64,000 bases of DNA from Kingdonia uniflora (taxonomy: Eukaryota; Streptophyta; Magnoliopsida; Ranunculales; Circaeasteraceae), in the NCBI GenBank assembly GCA_014058105.1, contig JACGCM010001710.1, forward strand, positions 62,001-126,000, written 5' to 3'. Below, piece after piece: positions 1 to 11,992 of this stretch. The position numbers and the translations under genes were made by a program. The stretch's first letter is position 1. Each line of letters opens with the position of its first letter. The notes under the pieces were generated by a model. It was not told the DNA's origin. It worked only from the letters and a program-made list of their open reading frames with translations, and did not search any database.

Positions 1-64
1 TGTCCGAGTGTCGGGGTGTCGAACACGTTTTATATTTTTAAAGTGAAGTGTCGTTGTTACCTAA
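1..64. mobile_element. Right end of a short hAT-type MITE (truncated by window edge)
   Basis: The end reads GTGTCGTTGTTACCTAA and the interior has GTGTCCGA/TGTCGG words. Both match the complete MITE at 39698-39854. Only one end lies in the window, so no target duplication can be checked. Confidence 0.5.
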
Positions 65-373
65 GTCCTAAGAAAAATTTGCTCTCATAAAGATAGCCTT
101 CAAACTGAATATCATAGATGTAGATGAAATCCTCTCAGCTCGTAAAAAATTGAAGCTAAATGTTACAACAGGGCATTCCACCCTATTTCCATATGTTGAA
201 ATTTTAACTCTTATAGACTTGAAAGTACTCGTCATTCTGCCAAACCAAAGTAACCTGATAATGTAGGGTGTAGTTTCCACAACATCCCATCACTTGATCA
301 GAATCACCTAATCATGATTCACTACTCCCATAGACAAGGAGTTGGGGATATAACTTATAAGTAATCTCCTAAC

Positions 374-897
374 CATGGTTTTAAAAAATGCCTTCCGCTT
401 TTCATCAACAAACACCTCGAGGCTACTGCCTTCCAAGCAAAATGGGAGGCGCTGTGTTAGGCACTGGTGAGGCGTATGTGAGGCGTATAGGAAGGTGCCG
501 CCTCCCATTTTACGAAAATAAGAGGTCATTTGACCTCTTTATTCTTCTTCTTTTTTCAAATTACCCCTTAGGGTATCTTATAATTACAAAACGACCCTAG
601 AGGGCCTTGTTTAAAGATTCGATCCATTGTGTTTTCAAAAATAGGATGTGCCTACTTATTCATCTCGCCTCCACATTCATATACATTCATTTACTTAATT
701 TGCATACAAAAATAGGATGTGCCTACTTATTCATCTCGCCTCCACATTCATATATATTCAATTACTTAATTTGCATACAAAAATAGGATGTGCCTACTTA
801 TTCTTAATTTTTGTATTAAATCTAGATTGTTTTGATAGTTTTTTAAGAAATAACGTGAGGCTTCCGCCTCACACTGCCTCCGCCTTTTTAAACCTTG
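374..897. mobile_element. Non-autonomous hAT-like element with 8-bp target duplication
   Basis: The element is 524 bp and flanked by identical 8-mers CTCCTAAC (366-373 and 898-905). Its ends are imperfect inverted repeats: CATGGTTTTAAAAA at the left and CAAGGTTTAAAAA on the reverse strand at the right. The interior has GCCTCC/GAGGCG-rich subterminal arms and a 71-bp minisatellite. There is no transposase frame. The matching CAT after both 8-mers would also allow an 11-bp duplication and a Mutator-like reading, but the CA start and 8-mer favour hAT. Confidence 0.6.
636..800. repeat. 71-bp minisatellite, about 2.3 copies
   Basis: The phrase CAAAAATAGGATGTGCCTAC starts at 636, 707 and 778, giving an exact 71-bp period. 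The copies are nearly identical. The array lies wholly inside the hAT-like element 374-897. Confidence 0.9.
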
Positions 898-905
898 CTC
901 CTAAC

Positions 906-2584
906 CATTAAAATGTCTACTAAAAACATCACTTGTAGATCTAGTCTCCCCTCCAATGCTATGAAGCCTTCTAATAGATCTGTTTCATTAAAATTCATGA
1001 ATAATTACTGAAATTCCAATGTTAGTCCCACATTAGATAACCTCTAGTAATTAGATTCTATTACCACAATCTTTGATTGCCACATTAGATAACCTCTAGT
1101 AATTAGATTCTATTACCGCTCCCTAACTCTAGAGACAAAGCTATTGGAGGCCTCTAACCCTTCTTGAATACATTCTATAGTACACAAATTTAGGAAAAAC
1201 TAACATTTCTCATTTGACAAAATAATATATATCCTTGTCCTCCCAATTGCACCACAAAAGGTCTTTGTAGTTTGTACACTCCTTTACAATTTTAGAGACA
1301 CTAGAGGTATACAGAATAAGAAAAATAAGACAGATGACTTTTGGAATCAGGCTTTTATAGCCACAATGCTTATGGGGGCGGAAAAAGCGGGAAATTGTGT
1401 TGTTTGCTAAAGGCAGTATGTTTCTCGCTCATTCTTTTTGAGGTTCTTGGGTTTTCCTATCAATATATAAGTTAGGTTCCTTACTATAAGGTTTAAGCTA
1501 AAGGGGCAAAGACCTACGGCTAAGAGATGGAGATAGGTTCAAAGAGAGGTTGATACTAGTTTCAACTTATTAATATCTTTCAAAATAGTGAAATATCAAC
1601 CTTCTTACTTCTAATACATCTTCATTTCTTCCTTCTTATGTATTCCTTGTTTTCTAGATTCTCTGGTAGTCTTTCCTTCAATGTATTATAGTTTTTGTTT
1701 TGTTTTCTTTTATTTTATCCCTGTAATGATGGTATTTCTCAAACTGCAGTACTAAATCGTAAAAAATTACGGGCAATTGCAAAAAATTATAGCGAGAAAA
1801 TGTCAAAAAAGAAAGAAAAGGAATATCAAGAGAAACCTAGTGAGAAATGATGGAGCCAGAATGTATTATTGTTGCAACTAAGAACATATAGATCATTTCA
1901 TTTATTTTACACCTCCAACCTAACAATGGAAAGGTCTCCGTGATTTCATTCTACCTTTTCATGGAAAGCTAAATTTAATGGAAATGGTTTCCCTTTGATG
2001 TGTTCTCCACAAACCTAATTGGATTGAGCTTATGCTATCTGCCCTCTTTTTTGTTAGGCAAGCTGAGGTTATGCTATTTGTCCTCATCCACTTAATAGGG
2101 AAGACGATCATAAATTAGCGAAATCTCTAAATAGGGCCACCAGTTGTTGGACTATCCCAATAATTAAGTATTATTAAATCTAGTAATATTCTAGGTGACA
2201 CATCTTCATAGGTTTCAAGGATTATGTTGTATTTCTCTTGCCTCCAGCATACTTCTACAATCAAAAACTCGCTTTCATTCTAGATGAAATCTAGACTTTC
2301 ATAGTTAAAGATGAGGTGTACTTAGAAGCAAACGTCAAAAGAGGCTAATAAGACATCTCCTTGGTTGAAAAGTAATGTATATCAAGGTTGTCTGGCAATG
2401 GCGTAAATATGCGGTCCTTATTTAAGTTTTATATGTTTTTTACTAACTACTCAACAAAAAGTGACATTGGAGTTTATCCCAACAAAATTAAAGCCAAATA
2501 CAAACAATGCATACGAAAAATAGACTCGAAATGAAATACAATTTTGATCATCTAAGAGAAAAAAATATAAGAAACCGCATGTAC
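906..2584. other. Non-coding: presumed intron of the Brittle1-like gene
   Basis: This lies downstream (minus strand) of the splice donor at 2584. No frame resembling later carrier exons is visible on either strand. The stretch near 1850-2010 resembles 22690-23170, so it belongs to the duplicated Brittle1 flank. Confidence 0.5.
1029..1117. repeat. Short direct repeat, 52-bp spacing
   Basis: A 37-bp unit beginning CACATTAGATAACCTCTAG occurs at 1029-1065 and again at 1081-1117 with no visible difference. It is a local duplication in otherwise unremarkable AT-rich sequence. Confidence 0.85.
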
Positions 2585-3178
2585 CTCTATAGCCTTGCTT
2601 GGAGCCACTCTAATCACATTAACAAAATTCCCCCTAAACAACCCCTTCCATCCTTCAGTCTTCATTATTGACTTAAACACTTCATCTGATGAACTCCCAT
2701 TGCTCCCAACCATCAAATGTGTCCTTATCGTTTCCAATGGTGCAACCGCAGTCCTAGACACTGCCCCCGCAATCGCCCCACTGATTAACCCCCTCAATGA
2801 TGGATTCTTAATCTTCACCTTAAATTTAAACCCAACCCCTTTCTTCTTCTTATTCACCAACAACCCATTCTCCTCCTCATCTTCCTCCACCACAGTTGCT
2901 TTCGACGAAACATACTTTAGATACAAATCAGCATAGGGAAGCTTAAACCCATTCTCCTTAGGGTTTGGAGAATTCGAAGAAGGCGAAATACCACCCCCGA
3001 ATCCTCCAATTCCCACCTGACCTATACTCGCGAATAAACCACCCATTGGGTATTGACTATCACCATCATAACAACCCCCCACCTCTTGTAAATCACTCCA
3101 TTGCACACCCAACTTAGAACTAGAACATAACTTCACATTGCTATCTTTCGCAGATACCTTCAAACTCCCTCTCCCCAT
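2585..3178 (-). CDS. BT1: Adenine nucleotide transporter BT1-like (mitochondrial carrier family), exon 1 only
   Basis: Brittle1-type carriers move adenine nucleotides or ADP-glucose across plastid or mitochondrial inner membranes. The exon encodes 198 aa from the ATG at 3178. Residues 1-120 form a variable, Gly/Ser-rich N-terminus with acidic (VVEEDEEEN) and Lys-rich stretches, typical of BT1 targeting regions. From about 125 the first carrier repeat begins: NPSLRGLISGAIAGAVS, then the signature PLETIR at 147-152 (family pattern P-x-[DE]-x-x-[KR]), then GWKGLFRGNFVNVIRVAPSK. The exon ends after Ile-Glu in phase 0 at a GT donor (2584-2583), where BT1 proteins would continue with the second helix. 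Full-length members are about 380-430 aa, so more than half is missing. The rest may lie left of position 1 behind an intron of at least 2.5 kb, or be lost. The open frame is undamaged. Confidence 0.8.
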
Positions 3179-3570
3179 TGCTTCAAACCTTCAAAGAAAG
3201 GTACCCCAGAATCAGTTTCCACAAAACCTGATGATCTGAGGGTCTAATATCAAAAGGGGGTTGGATTAAAAGCTAATGGGTATGATAAAAATCGATTCTT
3301 TTATCAAAAAATCAACAGAAAAAGATATAAAGATTGGATTTTTACGAATAAATAAGAGGGGGAGATGATTTTGAGGTAGGTGGGTTGGTGTCTGCGCCCT
3401 CACCCCTACCAAAAAGAGGGAAAAGGGCAGAGATAAATGTTTGGAATTGGGATTTTGGTTTAATTTTATAGGAAGACTGTTCCAGTTTTCTAGTGGATTG
3501 CTTTGACTCATTTAAGAAATTGAATAGCTGAGTGGACGAGTGTAATTAACCCTAATACCATCTCCAAGAG
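3179..3570 (-). promoter_or_regulatory. 5' flank / leader of the BT1-like gene, duplicated near 23.2 kb
   Basis: This is non-coding sequence immediately upstream of the BT1 ATG. Segment 3230-3540 is clearly related to 23215-23545: both have ATATCAAAAGGGG, then AATGGGTATGATAAAAAT, a GAATAAATAAGAG motif and GGTTGGTGTC. I cannot point to a TATA box with confidence. Confidence 0.5.
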
Positions 3571-3986
3571 TACGGTTATCAATGGATTGGATATAATCCG
3601 AAATCCGATTTTTTCTTTTTTTAGGATATTGATATCATTTTTTCTAATCCGAATCCGATCCGATCCGAATAAGGAACATCCGAAATAATTTCGTATTAGA
3701 TTCGAATGGTGCCTAGTCCAATCCGATAAATATTCGATCCGAAGTTATATACCGATATGTTTATATTTTATCGATGTTAATGTTCTACAGCTATTCAAAA
3801 TATATTATATACAATAAAAATATATATATTATAACACATCTAACTTTGTGACTAAGTGGTAATTAGTTCTTAAAATTCATGAAAGGTCATAGTTCGGATC
3901 TTCGGATCGGATATGGATGTTACTTATAAAGTTTCGGATCGGATTCGGATTGTAGCAGATCCGGTCCGAATTCGATGGCAGCCCTA
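3571..3986. mobile_element. Degenerate hAT-like MITE with TCCGATCCGAA internal repeats
   Basis: The segment is filled with variants of TCCGATCCGAA in both orientations. It begins TACGGTTATCAATGG and ends GATGGCAGCCCTA, whose reverse TAGGGCTGCCATC is an imperfect inverted match to the start. The same motif family fills the better preserved element at 42207-42775. No convincing 8-bp target duplication remains. Confidence 0.5.
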
Positions 3987-4019
3987 GAATATACTGCAGA
4001 GCAAATTGTCACTTCAATG

Positions 4020-5471
4020 AGACGTTGTTTTTCGATATTAGGGGGGATATGACAGATAATGCATTGGAAGAGTCCCAAGATTTCTTGGGAGACACCATCA
4101 TTGTCTTATTTAGATCCCTTTATACAAGATAATGACAATGAGGTCCAACAGATTCTTCACTTGCAATATGACACAGATAAATTGCTTAAATGCATTCAGC
4201 GACACTGTTAGAGTGACCAAGGTGCATGTACGTACAAGTAGTGCACCTGCACAGTTGGACATTCTGAGGAACTGGCATGCCTCCTGTAAATGAATCTGAG
4301 ACTCGCACTACCCGCAAAATACCATTGGAAAAAAGAATTCTGAGCCGACGAGCAACAGAACAAGGGACAAGATATGGCTTATGGTGTAACCGGTTCATCA
4401 AGGATGGAACCACCCATCGACTAGGCAATAGTAGTTACACAACCAGTTGATGCATTATGAGACAAACCCGGCATGGCACATGTACATATTAATAAAGAGA
4501 TCTTGATCTATTATGTTTGTAATGGTACAATGCATGATCGTTCAATAGTAATCGACGACAATGCATTGACCCTCGTTGTTGCGCTCGCCATCTAGGATAA
4601 GGATTCTAAACCACTTATTATAAACAACTGTGTGTATTTGTAACATTGGCCAAAGTGAGTGTCGGGAATCTAAGCTGAGCCCAACTCGCTAGCAAAATGC
4701 AAAGTGATGTCATATAGCATGTCGGATACAAAATGGAAATTCGTACAGAACCGTAATGAACTCGAAGAGATTATTAGGTCAAGGCAAGAAAAGTTGCCCA
4801 GGAGTTCTCTTAAGAGATCTGACATCGATTGCGATGAGACATATTCTCTGTTCATAGACGTTATAACTTTCCAGTACTTGATCAGTTAGTCAGTTGTCCA
4901 AGGCAAGCTAGACATGCGTCTTATGTAGGTAACGCGTATTTATACTAGAAACTAGATACGAACTATAAGCTACCCGAGTGGTACAAACTTTTGGAAGAAA
5001 TTAAGCCTAACGCACGATATGGATACGTAATAAACTGGGCAAGTCACTGTTGACTTGAAGTAATCAGGGCTCATGTGGCACAATAAGCTAATTGAGTATT
5101 TGAATGTTCAGGACTTTGCAAATAATCTTATTTGCCCATGCGTTCTCACTAAGAACATAAATACTTGTTTAATCACTATAACACTGTACTAGATGATTTG
5201 AATATCACCAAAACTCTGGGAGAGATTACGAAAGCCACCGAATACCTTGGAAAGGAATTTGAAATGAAAGACCTTGGGAAACCAAGTATTGTGACGATTT
5301 GTAGATTGAACATCTTGGTAGTGGCATGCTCGTTCAATTAGCGATATGGATGTAGCCCATAGCTTGGGCACACCTATAATAATTCGTCACCTATGGTATG
5401 CTGAGGCATAATACTTGTCAAACCCACATAGAGTTCGTTGTCAGACGGGCTATGTATTTATGTATGGACAT
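4020..5471 (+). mobile_element. Ty1/copia retrotransposon remnant, 5' part (integrase end/RT/RNase H), decayed
   Basis: Plus-strand translation in shifting frames gives copia pol fragments. Around 4785-4890 the text corresponds to the V-A-x-G-F-x-Q ... IDCDETYSLFIDVITFQYLIS region of reverse transcriptase. At 5190-5285 there is DDLNITKTLGEITKATEYL followed by EFEMKDLGKPS. At 5340-5466 there is YLSNPHRVRCQTGYVFMYG, the copia RNase H motif. Multiple stops and frameshifts, plus an internal deletion of the region between RT and RNase H, show it is dead. Its reading is interrupted at 5467-5471 by the gypsy insertion and resumes at 12553. The 5' limit is uncertain; no 5' LTR was recognised. Confidence 0.75.
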
Positions 5472-6029
5472 TGATAAACCGTATCAAATCGAGTGTTATA
5501 GTATAAAAGAGGGTTGTCGTTCTTCAGGGATGCAGATCAAAATCATAATACTATTATCAAATTAGTAAATAGAGATTATAAAGAACTTATTGATAAAGAA
5601 AATACTTAATAGATTTCCCAAGATTCTCCATAAAAACATTGATAAAAACACTTACAATTCTCTGCAAGAAAGCTACGGTTCCCAGAGAGTAAAAGATGAT
5701 CCCCTCCTCTCTACAATTCTATCTCTCTTTAACATAACTAAAAGTCTTATTCTCACTCAACAACTCTTCATTTTCTAGAGATCTTTTAGCTAGGCTTGAC
5801 TACTAAGTCTTCTAGCAACTTCAGCAGCTCTTGTAACCTTTTCTTCACTAGGTCATCTGCAACAGCATCCTTTAGCTTGCAAAAGTTGGGCTTTTAGGCC
5901 GGGTTTGGTTGCAATTGTCTTATTACCTGTAATAGTCAAACATACTTCAATTAGGCCTATTGAATCATAAAATAAGGTCCTAGATAATGTAAATTGAAGG
6001 ACAAATTTAGGCATTTTTTATGCCTATCA
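5472..6029 (-). repeat. LTR of the gypsy element (3' LTR in element orientation)
   Basis: It runs TGATAAACCG to TGCCTATCA on the plus strand, i.e. starts TGATAGGCATAAAAAATGCC in element orientation. It is nearly identical to 11993-12552. Confidence 0.93.
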
Positions 6030-6041
6030 AATACCCCCAAA
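6030..6041 (-). promoter_or_regulatory. Polypurine tract of the gypsy element
   Basis: On the minus strand TTTGGGGGTATT directly abuts the LTR start. This is the expected position and composition of the plus-strand primer. Confidence 0.75.
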
Positions 6042-7375
6042 CTAACATATTGCTAGTCCCTTAGCAAAAGAAATGAAAACTAAACTCTTTCGCGGTTTCT
6101 TACGATTGCATTTAGCGTATGCAACAAGCCTTTCAACCTATAGGTTACCCAAATAGTACGAGTTGTGTCTCGTGAGGATTTTCAGTGAATATACCCACAA
6201 AATTCTATCACAAACGTTCTGGTATTATAAACAACTAATAATTATTGCTCCTGTTATCTCTAAAAATGGATTGAATTCATATCAAAGATATAACACTTAA
6301 ACAAGGGTTAACCATTAAATATATTTAGAATTTATCAAGTCAATTTTTACTACTATCAGATTATATCTAGTTTCAGAATTTTATCTTTTTGTGTAGTGAA
6401 TTTAGTTTCTGGAATCAAGGTGTTTGATAATCCTTCCAAATAACCTTAGCATTATCTTGAGTATGGTGGAAGAAATCTTGAAATTAGTTCAACAAGTACA
6501 TTAGTTTGTTCGATATCTTTTATTGATCTTTCAGGGAAAATATCTATCCACACAAGTTTTTATGGTAAGACTTTTACATTTTGAGTTTTCATTTGCTCTT
6601 TTATACGTGCAATTTGTCCTCTTTCACATAGTTCTCAACTATACTCGTAGAGACTCGTTTTTATTTTTATTTTTTTGGTCTCTTACTTTCACATTGATTC
6701 ATGGCTTGCCTCGAGATTAATAAAAGTTCTTCCTCTTTCAGTTCTAATCTTGCGAGGGGCCTTGAATTGTGAATGTCTTTTTTCTTTCTTTCTTTTTGTA
6801 CGAGTATGTCAGCTTCGTGAAGAAGCCAATAACTTGTAAAAATACATACAAACCCTTAGTATGAATTGATGAGAAACGAAGTTTTCCAAGGTAATTGTCT
6901 CCCTCGTTACAGATTCTTCCTAACCCAAACTGTTGATTAATCAAAAGGTGATAGTTAGTTTTAACAAAACCTTGATAACATAACTATGTGAAGTGTAATT
7001 ATAAGGGTGATTTTCTTCTGAAACACATCTAATAAGATGGTAGTACCAAAAACTTAAGAATTCTTAACGCACTAACAATTTACGGTTTAAAATAAACCAT
7101 AACCTTATAATTTTATCCCAAGTGCAACTCTATGATTCTAAGAATGTCAAAATATCAGAGTATACAAAAGATGTGTCTACAATACTAGAATGCCCTAGAA
7201 TAATAAATTTTCTTGGAAAAAGTTATGAAAAATCTTATTTACCCCCACCCTTAAACTGAATCAGCATGTGTCCCCATAGTTGCCAAAAATGAAAAGAACA
7301 AGAAAAAATCTAAAAATATTACCAGAACATGAGGTTGCCTCCCGCAAGCGCTAAGTTTAACGTCTTCAGCCAGAC

Positions 7376-8176
7376 TCACAAGATATTCTCAAAAGTACTA
7401 CTCACAATACTCTGGATCATATTGCACTCGAGTGGTTCAGAATTCGAAAGGGAATGTGACGCATTAAAGATATTCAATTCTATTGTCATGTTCCCGAAGA
7501 TCAACTTCATAATTCCATTGCGACAATTGATTACCGCATTAGCTATTTCCAAAAAGAGGTAACCAAGAATCACAGGGATCTCTTCTTAAGGGTTTGCCAC
7601 TGGCTCAGTATCGAACACAACAAAGTCTACTGGATAAACAAACTGCTCAATCTGGATTAAGACATCTTCAACTACAGCCCTAAGAATCATAATAGATCGT
7701 TCAACTAGCTGTATGGTTCTATTTGTAGGCTTAAGTACACCGATATCCAATTGCTTATAGACAGAATAAGGAATGAGGTTCACAGCGGCACCTAAATCAA
7801 GAAAAACTCTTCCTATCTTACGGGTCCCAATCGAACATGAAATAGTAGGGCATCCCGGGTCCTTGTATTTGGGAAGGGATTTACTCAAAAAGACATAACT
7901 AACATGTGCATCTAAAAGAATAGATGTATCACTCTCGTGAACATGAAAAACATTTTTAAGGACATGTATGCGTCGTTTTAAGGTGCAAAGATCTTTGAGG
8001 AATTTTGCGTTATTAGGAATATGCCTTATGGCCGTAAGAATAGGAATGTTAATCGCAAAATGCTTAAAAATCTCTAAAATTTCCTCATAGGTATTGTCCT
8101 TCTTAGCCAGAGTTAACCGTTGAGGAAAAGGAGCCAACGGCTGACCATGTATTATCACAATTTCTTCCTCACTCAC
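7376..8176 (-). pseudogene. gypsy aspartic protease region (retropepsin), decayed
   Basis: Two neighbouring frames (7586-8176 and 7376-7573) together give a plant gypsy protease. There is an upstream linker typical of this clade (EEILEIFKHFAINIPIL), then KYKDPGCPTISCSIG, the flap/active-site core RVFLDLGAAVNLIPYSVY and LVERSIMILRAVVEDVLIQI. In the next frame comes NAVINCRNGIMKLIFGNMT. The catalytic D-[ST]-G-A triad reads D-L-G-A; Leu is also recalled from this plant clade, so it need not be inactivating by itself. A stop and frame change near 7573-7586 does break it. Nothing of reverse transcriptase follows. Confidence 0.85.
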
Positions 8177-8332
8177 AGGTTCTTCTATGGGTTTACTTTA
8201 AATTTTCAGCTCGGGTTCCTTAGGCATTACTACCATATTATCAACTTTCATACCACTCCTAGGAGAAATGATGGTGTTGACTCCATCACTATTGGAAGGT
8301 CTAGGATGTTCCGTATTCCCTTTAGGATTAGC

Positions 8333-9752
8333 TTAAGTTTGACAGGGGAACGTTCCTTTGTCTCTCGTGCTTATCTCTATTGCCATTTGACTTATTTGTC
8401 CCTCAAGTTTGGCAATAGATGACTGAGTTGCTTGCATAAATACCTTAAGAGTATCTTCTAAGGACATGGTTGGAGTAGGCAGATTCCTATTGTGCGGAGG
8501 AACATAAGGCACATTAAGGGGAGCTTGGTATGACAGATTTTGTTGCCACGAGGAATTAGACTGGTGATGGTTCACCTGGTTGTACGGTTGATAAGGAGTG
8601 CTACCAGAAGAACCTCCTTGGTAATTTCTACTTCCCCAAGAATTGTTGTTATAATTATTATTCCATCCACCATTGAAAGGTTGGCTATTGGGACGTTGAT
8701 ACATTGCATTTGCTTGGTCTTTCATACCCTCTTTTAAACTAAGCACGTCAGGGCAATTTTAGACCAGATGGTCTGAACTTTCACAAACCACACAAAGTGG
8801 CATCGCCACATGGTTAATAGAAGAAGTGGTAGTGTGTTGCGCCATTTTCCCGATCTCTAAGTTCTCAATTTTATTAAGAATAGTTCTAAGAGTTGCAGAC
8901 TCTGAATTAAAGTCCACTTGGTGCACATTTGCACTGTGACAAGGTTTTTCCTCTCTCATCGTTTGCCATTGGTAGGTCTTATCCGCTACATCATTTAAAA
9001 AAATTCAAGCTTCTGTGTCAGTTTTCTCATCAAATGTACCCGCGTACATAGACTGAACACGAGCTCTAGTATCATAATCTAGACCTTCATAGAGAGTTTG
9101 AACTATATCTATCAATTGAATCCCGTGATTCTAAATCCCTAAACCTTTGTAGGCAGTCATATAATGGCTCACCTCGGTTTTGCATGAAGCTATAGATACT
9201 CTGTCGTATCTTAGCAGTTTTATGGTTAGGGAAATATTTTTTCAAAAACACTTTAACGAGTTGTTCAAACATGTTTACAGAGTTCTCCTCAAGGGTGTAC
9301 AACCAATCGGGTGCGTTTCCCATAAGCGAAAAAGGGAACACATGTAATTTTAAAGAATCTTCTGTAATACGTTCGAAGTTTAAAATAAGCATATGATCCC
9401 TAAAGTCCCTAAGATGGTTATACGGGTTTTTAGTGGGACTACCATGAAATTTGGGAAGCATAGACAAGAATCCCGGTTTTAACTCAAAATTTCCTGCATT
9501 TCTAGGAATTACAATACACGAAGGTTTACTCACAACTGCAAGATGCATTCGATTGCGGAGAGTGATTCTCTCCACAATAGCAGGTTTAGGATCGTTCCTA
9601 GGAATAACAGGTTCGGGACCATTAGTCTCATCAGTCTGACTCATATTAATTCTAGCAGTGTTCTTAGTTCGAGCTTTGGTGTTACCCCAATCTAACATAA
9701 ACTCAATCAATATATGCGAACACACTAAAAGACCTAAGAATGATGCAAGCAC
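8333..9752 (-). pseudogene. gypsy gag polyprotein, broken into three frames
   Basis: Frame 9087-9752 (221 aa) carries the retrotransposon gag core: NPYNHLRDFRDHMLI, FPFSLMGNAPDWLY, FLKKYFPNHKTAKIRQ and the RGEPLYDCLQRFRDL motif common to Athila/Tat Gag. Frame 8759-8959 has a partial CCHC-like zinc knuckle (CVVCESSDHLV). Frame 8333-8746 is the Gln/Asn/Pro-rich tail, ending MSLEDTLKVFMQATQSSIA, which normally leads into protease. Stops at about 9087 and 8746-8759 separate them, so no full Gag can be made from this copy. It lies directly upstream of the protease. Confidence 0.85.
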
Positions 9753-11973
9753 TCGAGAACGTTTTACTAGTTTTTTTTTTTTAGGTTAAGTTGTGAACCC
9801 GATCTCAGGGTTCAATGCTCCTACTCCTGACAGTAGATTGGTTCGCACTTGAGTTGTTTTTACTCGCTTTGGCGATAACTCGCATGCTATCTAGTCACCT
9901 AGATGCACCTGTGCTGGAAGGCGGGGCGACCGCTTAGAGTCACCTATCAATACTAGTTATGCCAGGGAACGTCCTCCAGCAAACGTAGCCACTTATCAGG
10001 TTTTCCTATTGAGCGTGTTGCTCTAGGTCCGAGCGAAGCCTTTTGATTAACTATGTTTTTTTATAGTTTTTTATCTGAAAATCTTTTAAAGAGGTCGGGA
10101 CTGTCGATACCGAAAAGATTAAAAACCGAGTGATTAACTCCCGGGGTCCTAATGCGTGGGCACGCACGGGTGATGAAATCCCATTTTGATTCACCCTTAT
10201 CTAGGCGTTGTTGCAACAATTAAACATTTTATCAATCAAATAATAGTTACACACGATGTACTGCGACAGGAAGGGTGCGGTGAAAAGATGATTACCTACA
10301 GGATGACCTTTTTAGGGGCGCGTTTGGTTACCCTGGTGAAACCGTTGGGAAGGCCCACTCAGGATCGTTTGCGAAGTACGCGTTGAAATGATTTCCGGAC
10401 TGAGTAGGGGTTCCGAAGCTGTACCTGCAGCAGATTACAATTTTCTCACCTTACAGAGCGTCACTCATTAAATCTTTACATAAACATTTTCTCAATCTTT
10501 ACAAAAAAAAATACATAAAAATTTAAACAACTAGAAGTCTTCTTGGCTTTGTCGCTTTTCTTTGATGTTGGCTTTGCTCTTTTCTTTAATCAACCATGTC
10601 CATCTCCTTTAATAACTTGAAAAACAGTACTTATGTATGTCTGTGCTCGTGAACCCAAGTATGTAGCATAAATGCTACCCAACTATCTAGATCGAGTAAA
10701 AGATATCGCCGTTCCCATAAGAGGAATACCTAGGTAGAGCTTTTAAACAACAATTGTTGAATCAAATTTGTTCTTAGCAAGAACAAACTCTATGATACTT
10801 GGTGGACGCGAACAGAGTTATACAAAAGAAACTCTATGACGACAAAAATTACAAAAATAATCACTGATCAAATACCAAAACAATGCAAAATTCAAACTTT
10901 AAATCACAGTTCACTAAAATTAATCCAAAAATAGAAACTCATAAACACAATAAACTACTCTAGCAACAGAGTAAACACAATAAATTATTGTAGCAGAGTA
11001 AACAACTACTGTAAAACTAGAGATTGTGATACGATTTACCCCAATGAAGAGAACCCAATATTCTCCAAGAACAATACAACCTTTGACAACAACAACAAGT
11101 GTAACAGAGAGTTATAGGCAGCAGTAGCAACACAGTTATAGGTAGCAGCAGTTGAATAATAGTCACAATAACAACAGGCAAATTATTAGCAGCAACAACA
11201 ACATGCAGACTCACCTTCAATCAACAGCAAAACCACCACCGTGAATTCGTCAAGTGATCACCACCACACTGAACCCCAATCACCACCTGCAAATCCTTAA
11301 TCTCCAAAACACAAACCACTTCCAAATACTTCAAGCACAACATAATCCACCAAGAAAAATAACTAAACATATAATACCTATACTTGGTCACAAATACCCA
11401 ATTGCTCTGTCTGCCAATTCCATTGTCAGTGAGCTTTATAACAGTATCAAAATTCACGGACTAATAGAGATCAAACAGAGAAATTGGTGACAAAAATTGA
11501 CCAAAATAGAGGAAATCATAGCAAATTGATATCAGCAACAATGGAGGCTTTGAAGGAAAACCTAGGTCTAAAATTTTAGATCGAATCAAACAAAATGAAA
11601 TTCTCCATTACAGAGAGAGAAACGCAGTCGATAGATCTTAGTGAGAGTCGGTATTTTTGGTGACAAAGAGGGAGAGAGAGCTCTGAGATTTTGAGATTGA
11701 GAAAGTTTGTTGAGAAAGAGAGAATGTTTTTAGGGAGAGAGAAAGACTTGGAAGCTGTGAAAGTGTTTTGGGAGTTGCAAACAACTTTTTAACGTTTGGT
11801 AACAACTTGTATGCTGCCTATCTCTCGTCTGACATTGGTAACCTGTACACAACACATAAAACAAATACCTTAACCGGAACAAAGCAAACGAAAAATCTCT
11901 AATAAAAATAACAAAAAATTCGTAACGGAACAATAATTTAATAAAAGAAATACGATTTTAAAATCGATTGCAT
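9753..11973 (-). other. Long non-coding leader of the gypsy element
   Basis: About 2.2 kb lie between the primer binding site and gag. No credible coding frame is seen. On the plus strand 11080-11210 is rich in CAACAA/AGCAGC words. Very long leaders occur in Athila/Tat/Ogre elements. Confidence 0.6.
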
Positions 11974-11990
11974 CCCCGGCAACATCGTCA
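11974..11990 (-). promoter_or_regulatory. Primer binding site, tRNA-Asp type
   Basis: On the minus strand, 2 nt after the LTR, the text is TGACGATGTTGCCGGGG. This is close to TGGCGCCGTTGCCGGGG, the tRNA-Asp complement used by Athila/Tat-group gypsy elements. Confidence 0.75.
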
Positions 11991-11992
11991 TT

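Noticed and set aside
10186..10386. 66-codon plus frame
   Set aside because: Lies antisense in the gypsy leader with no recognisable domain.
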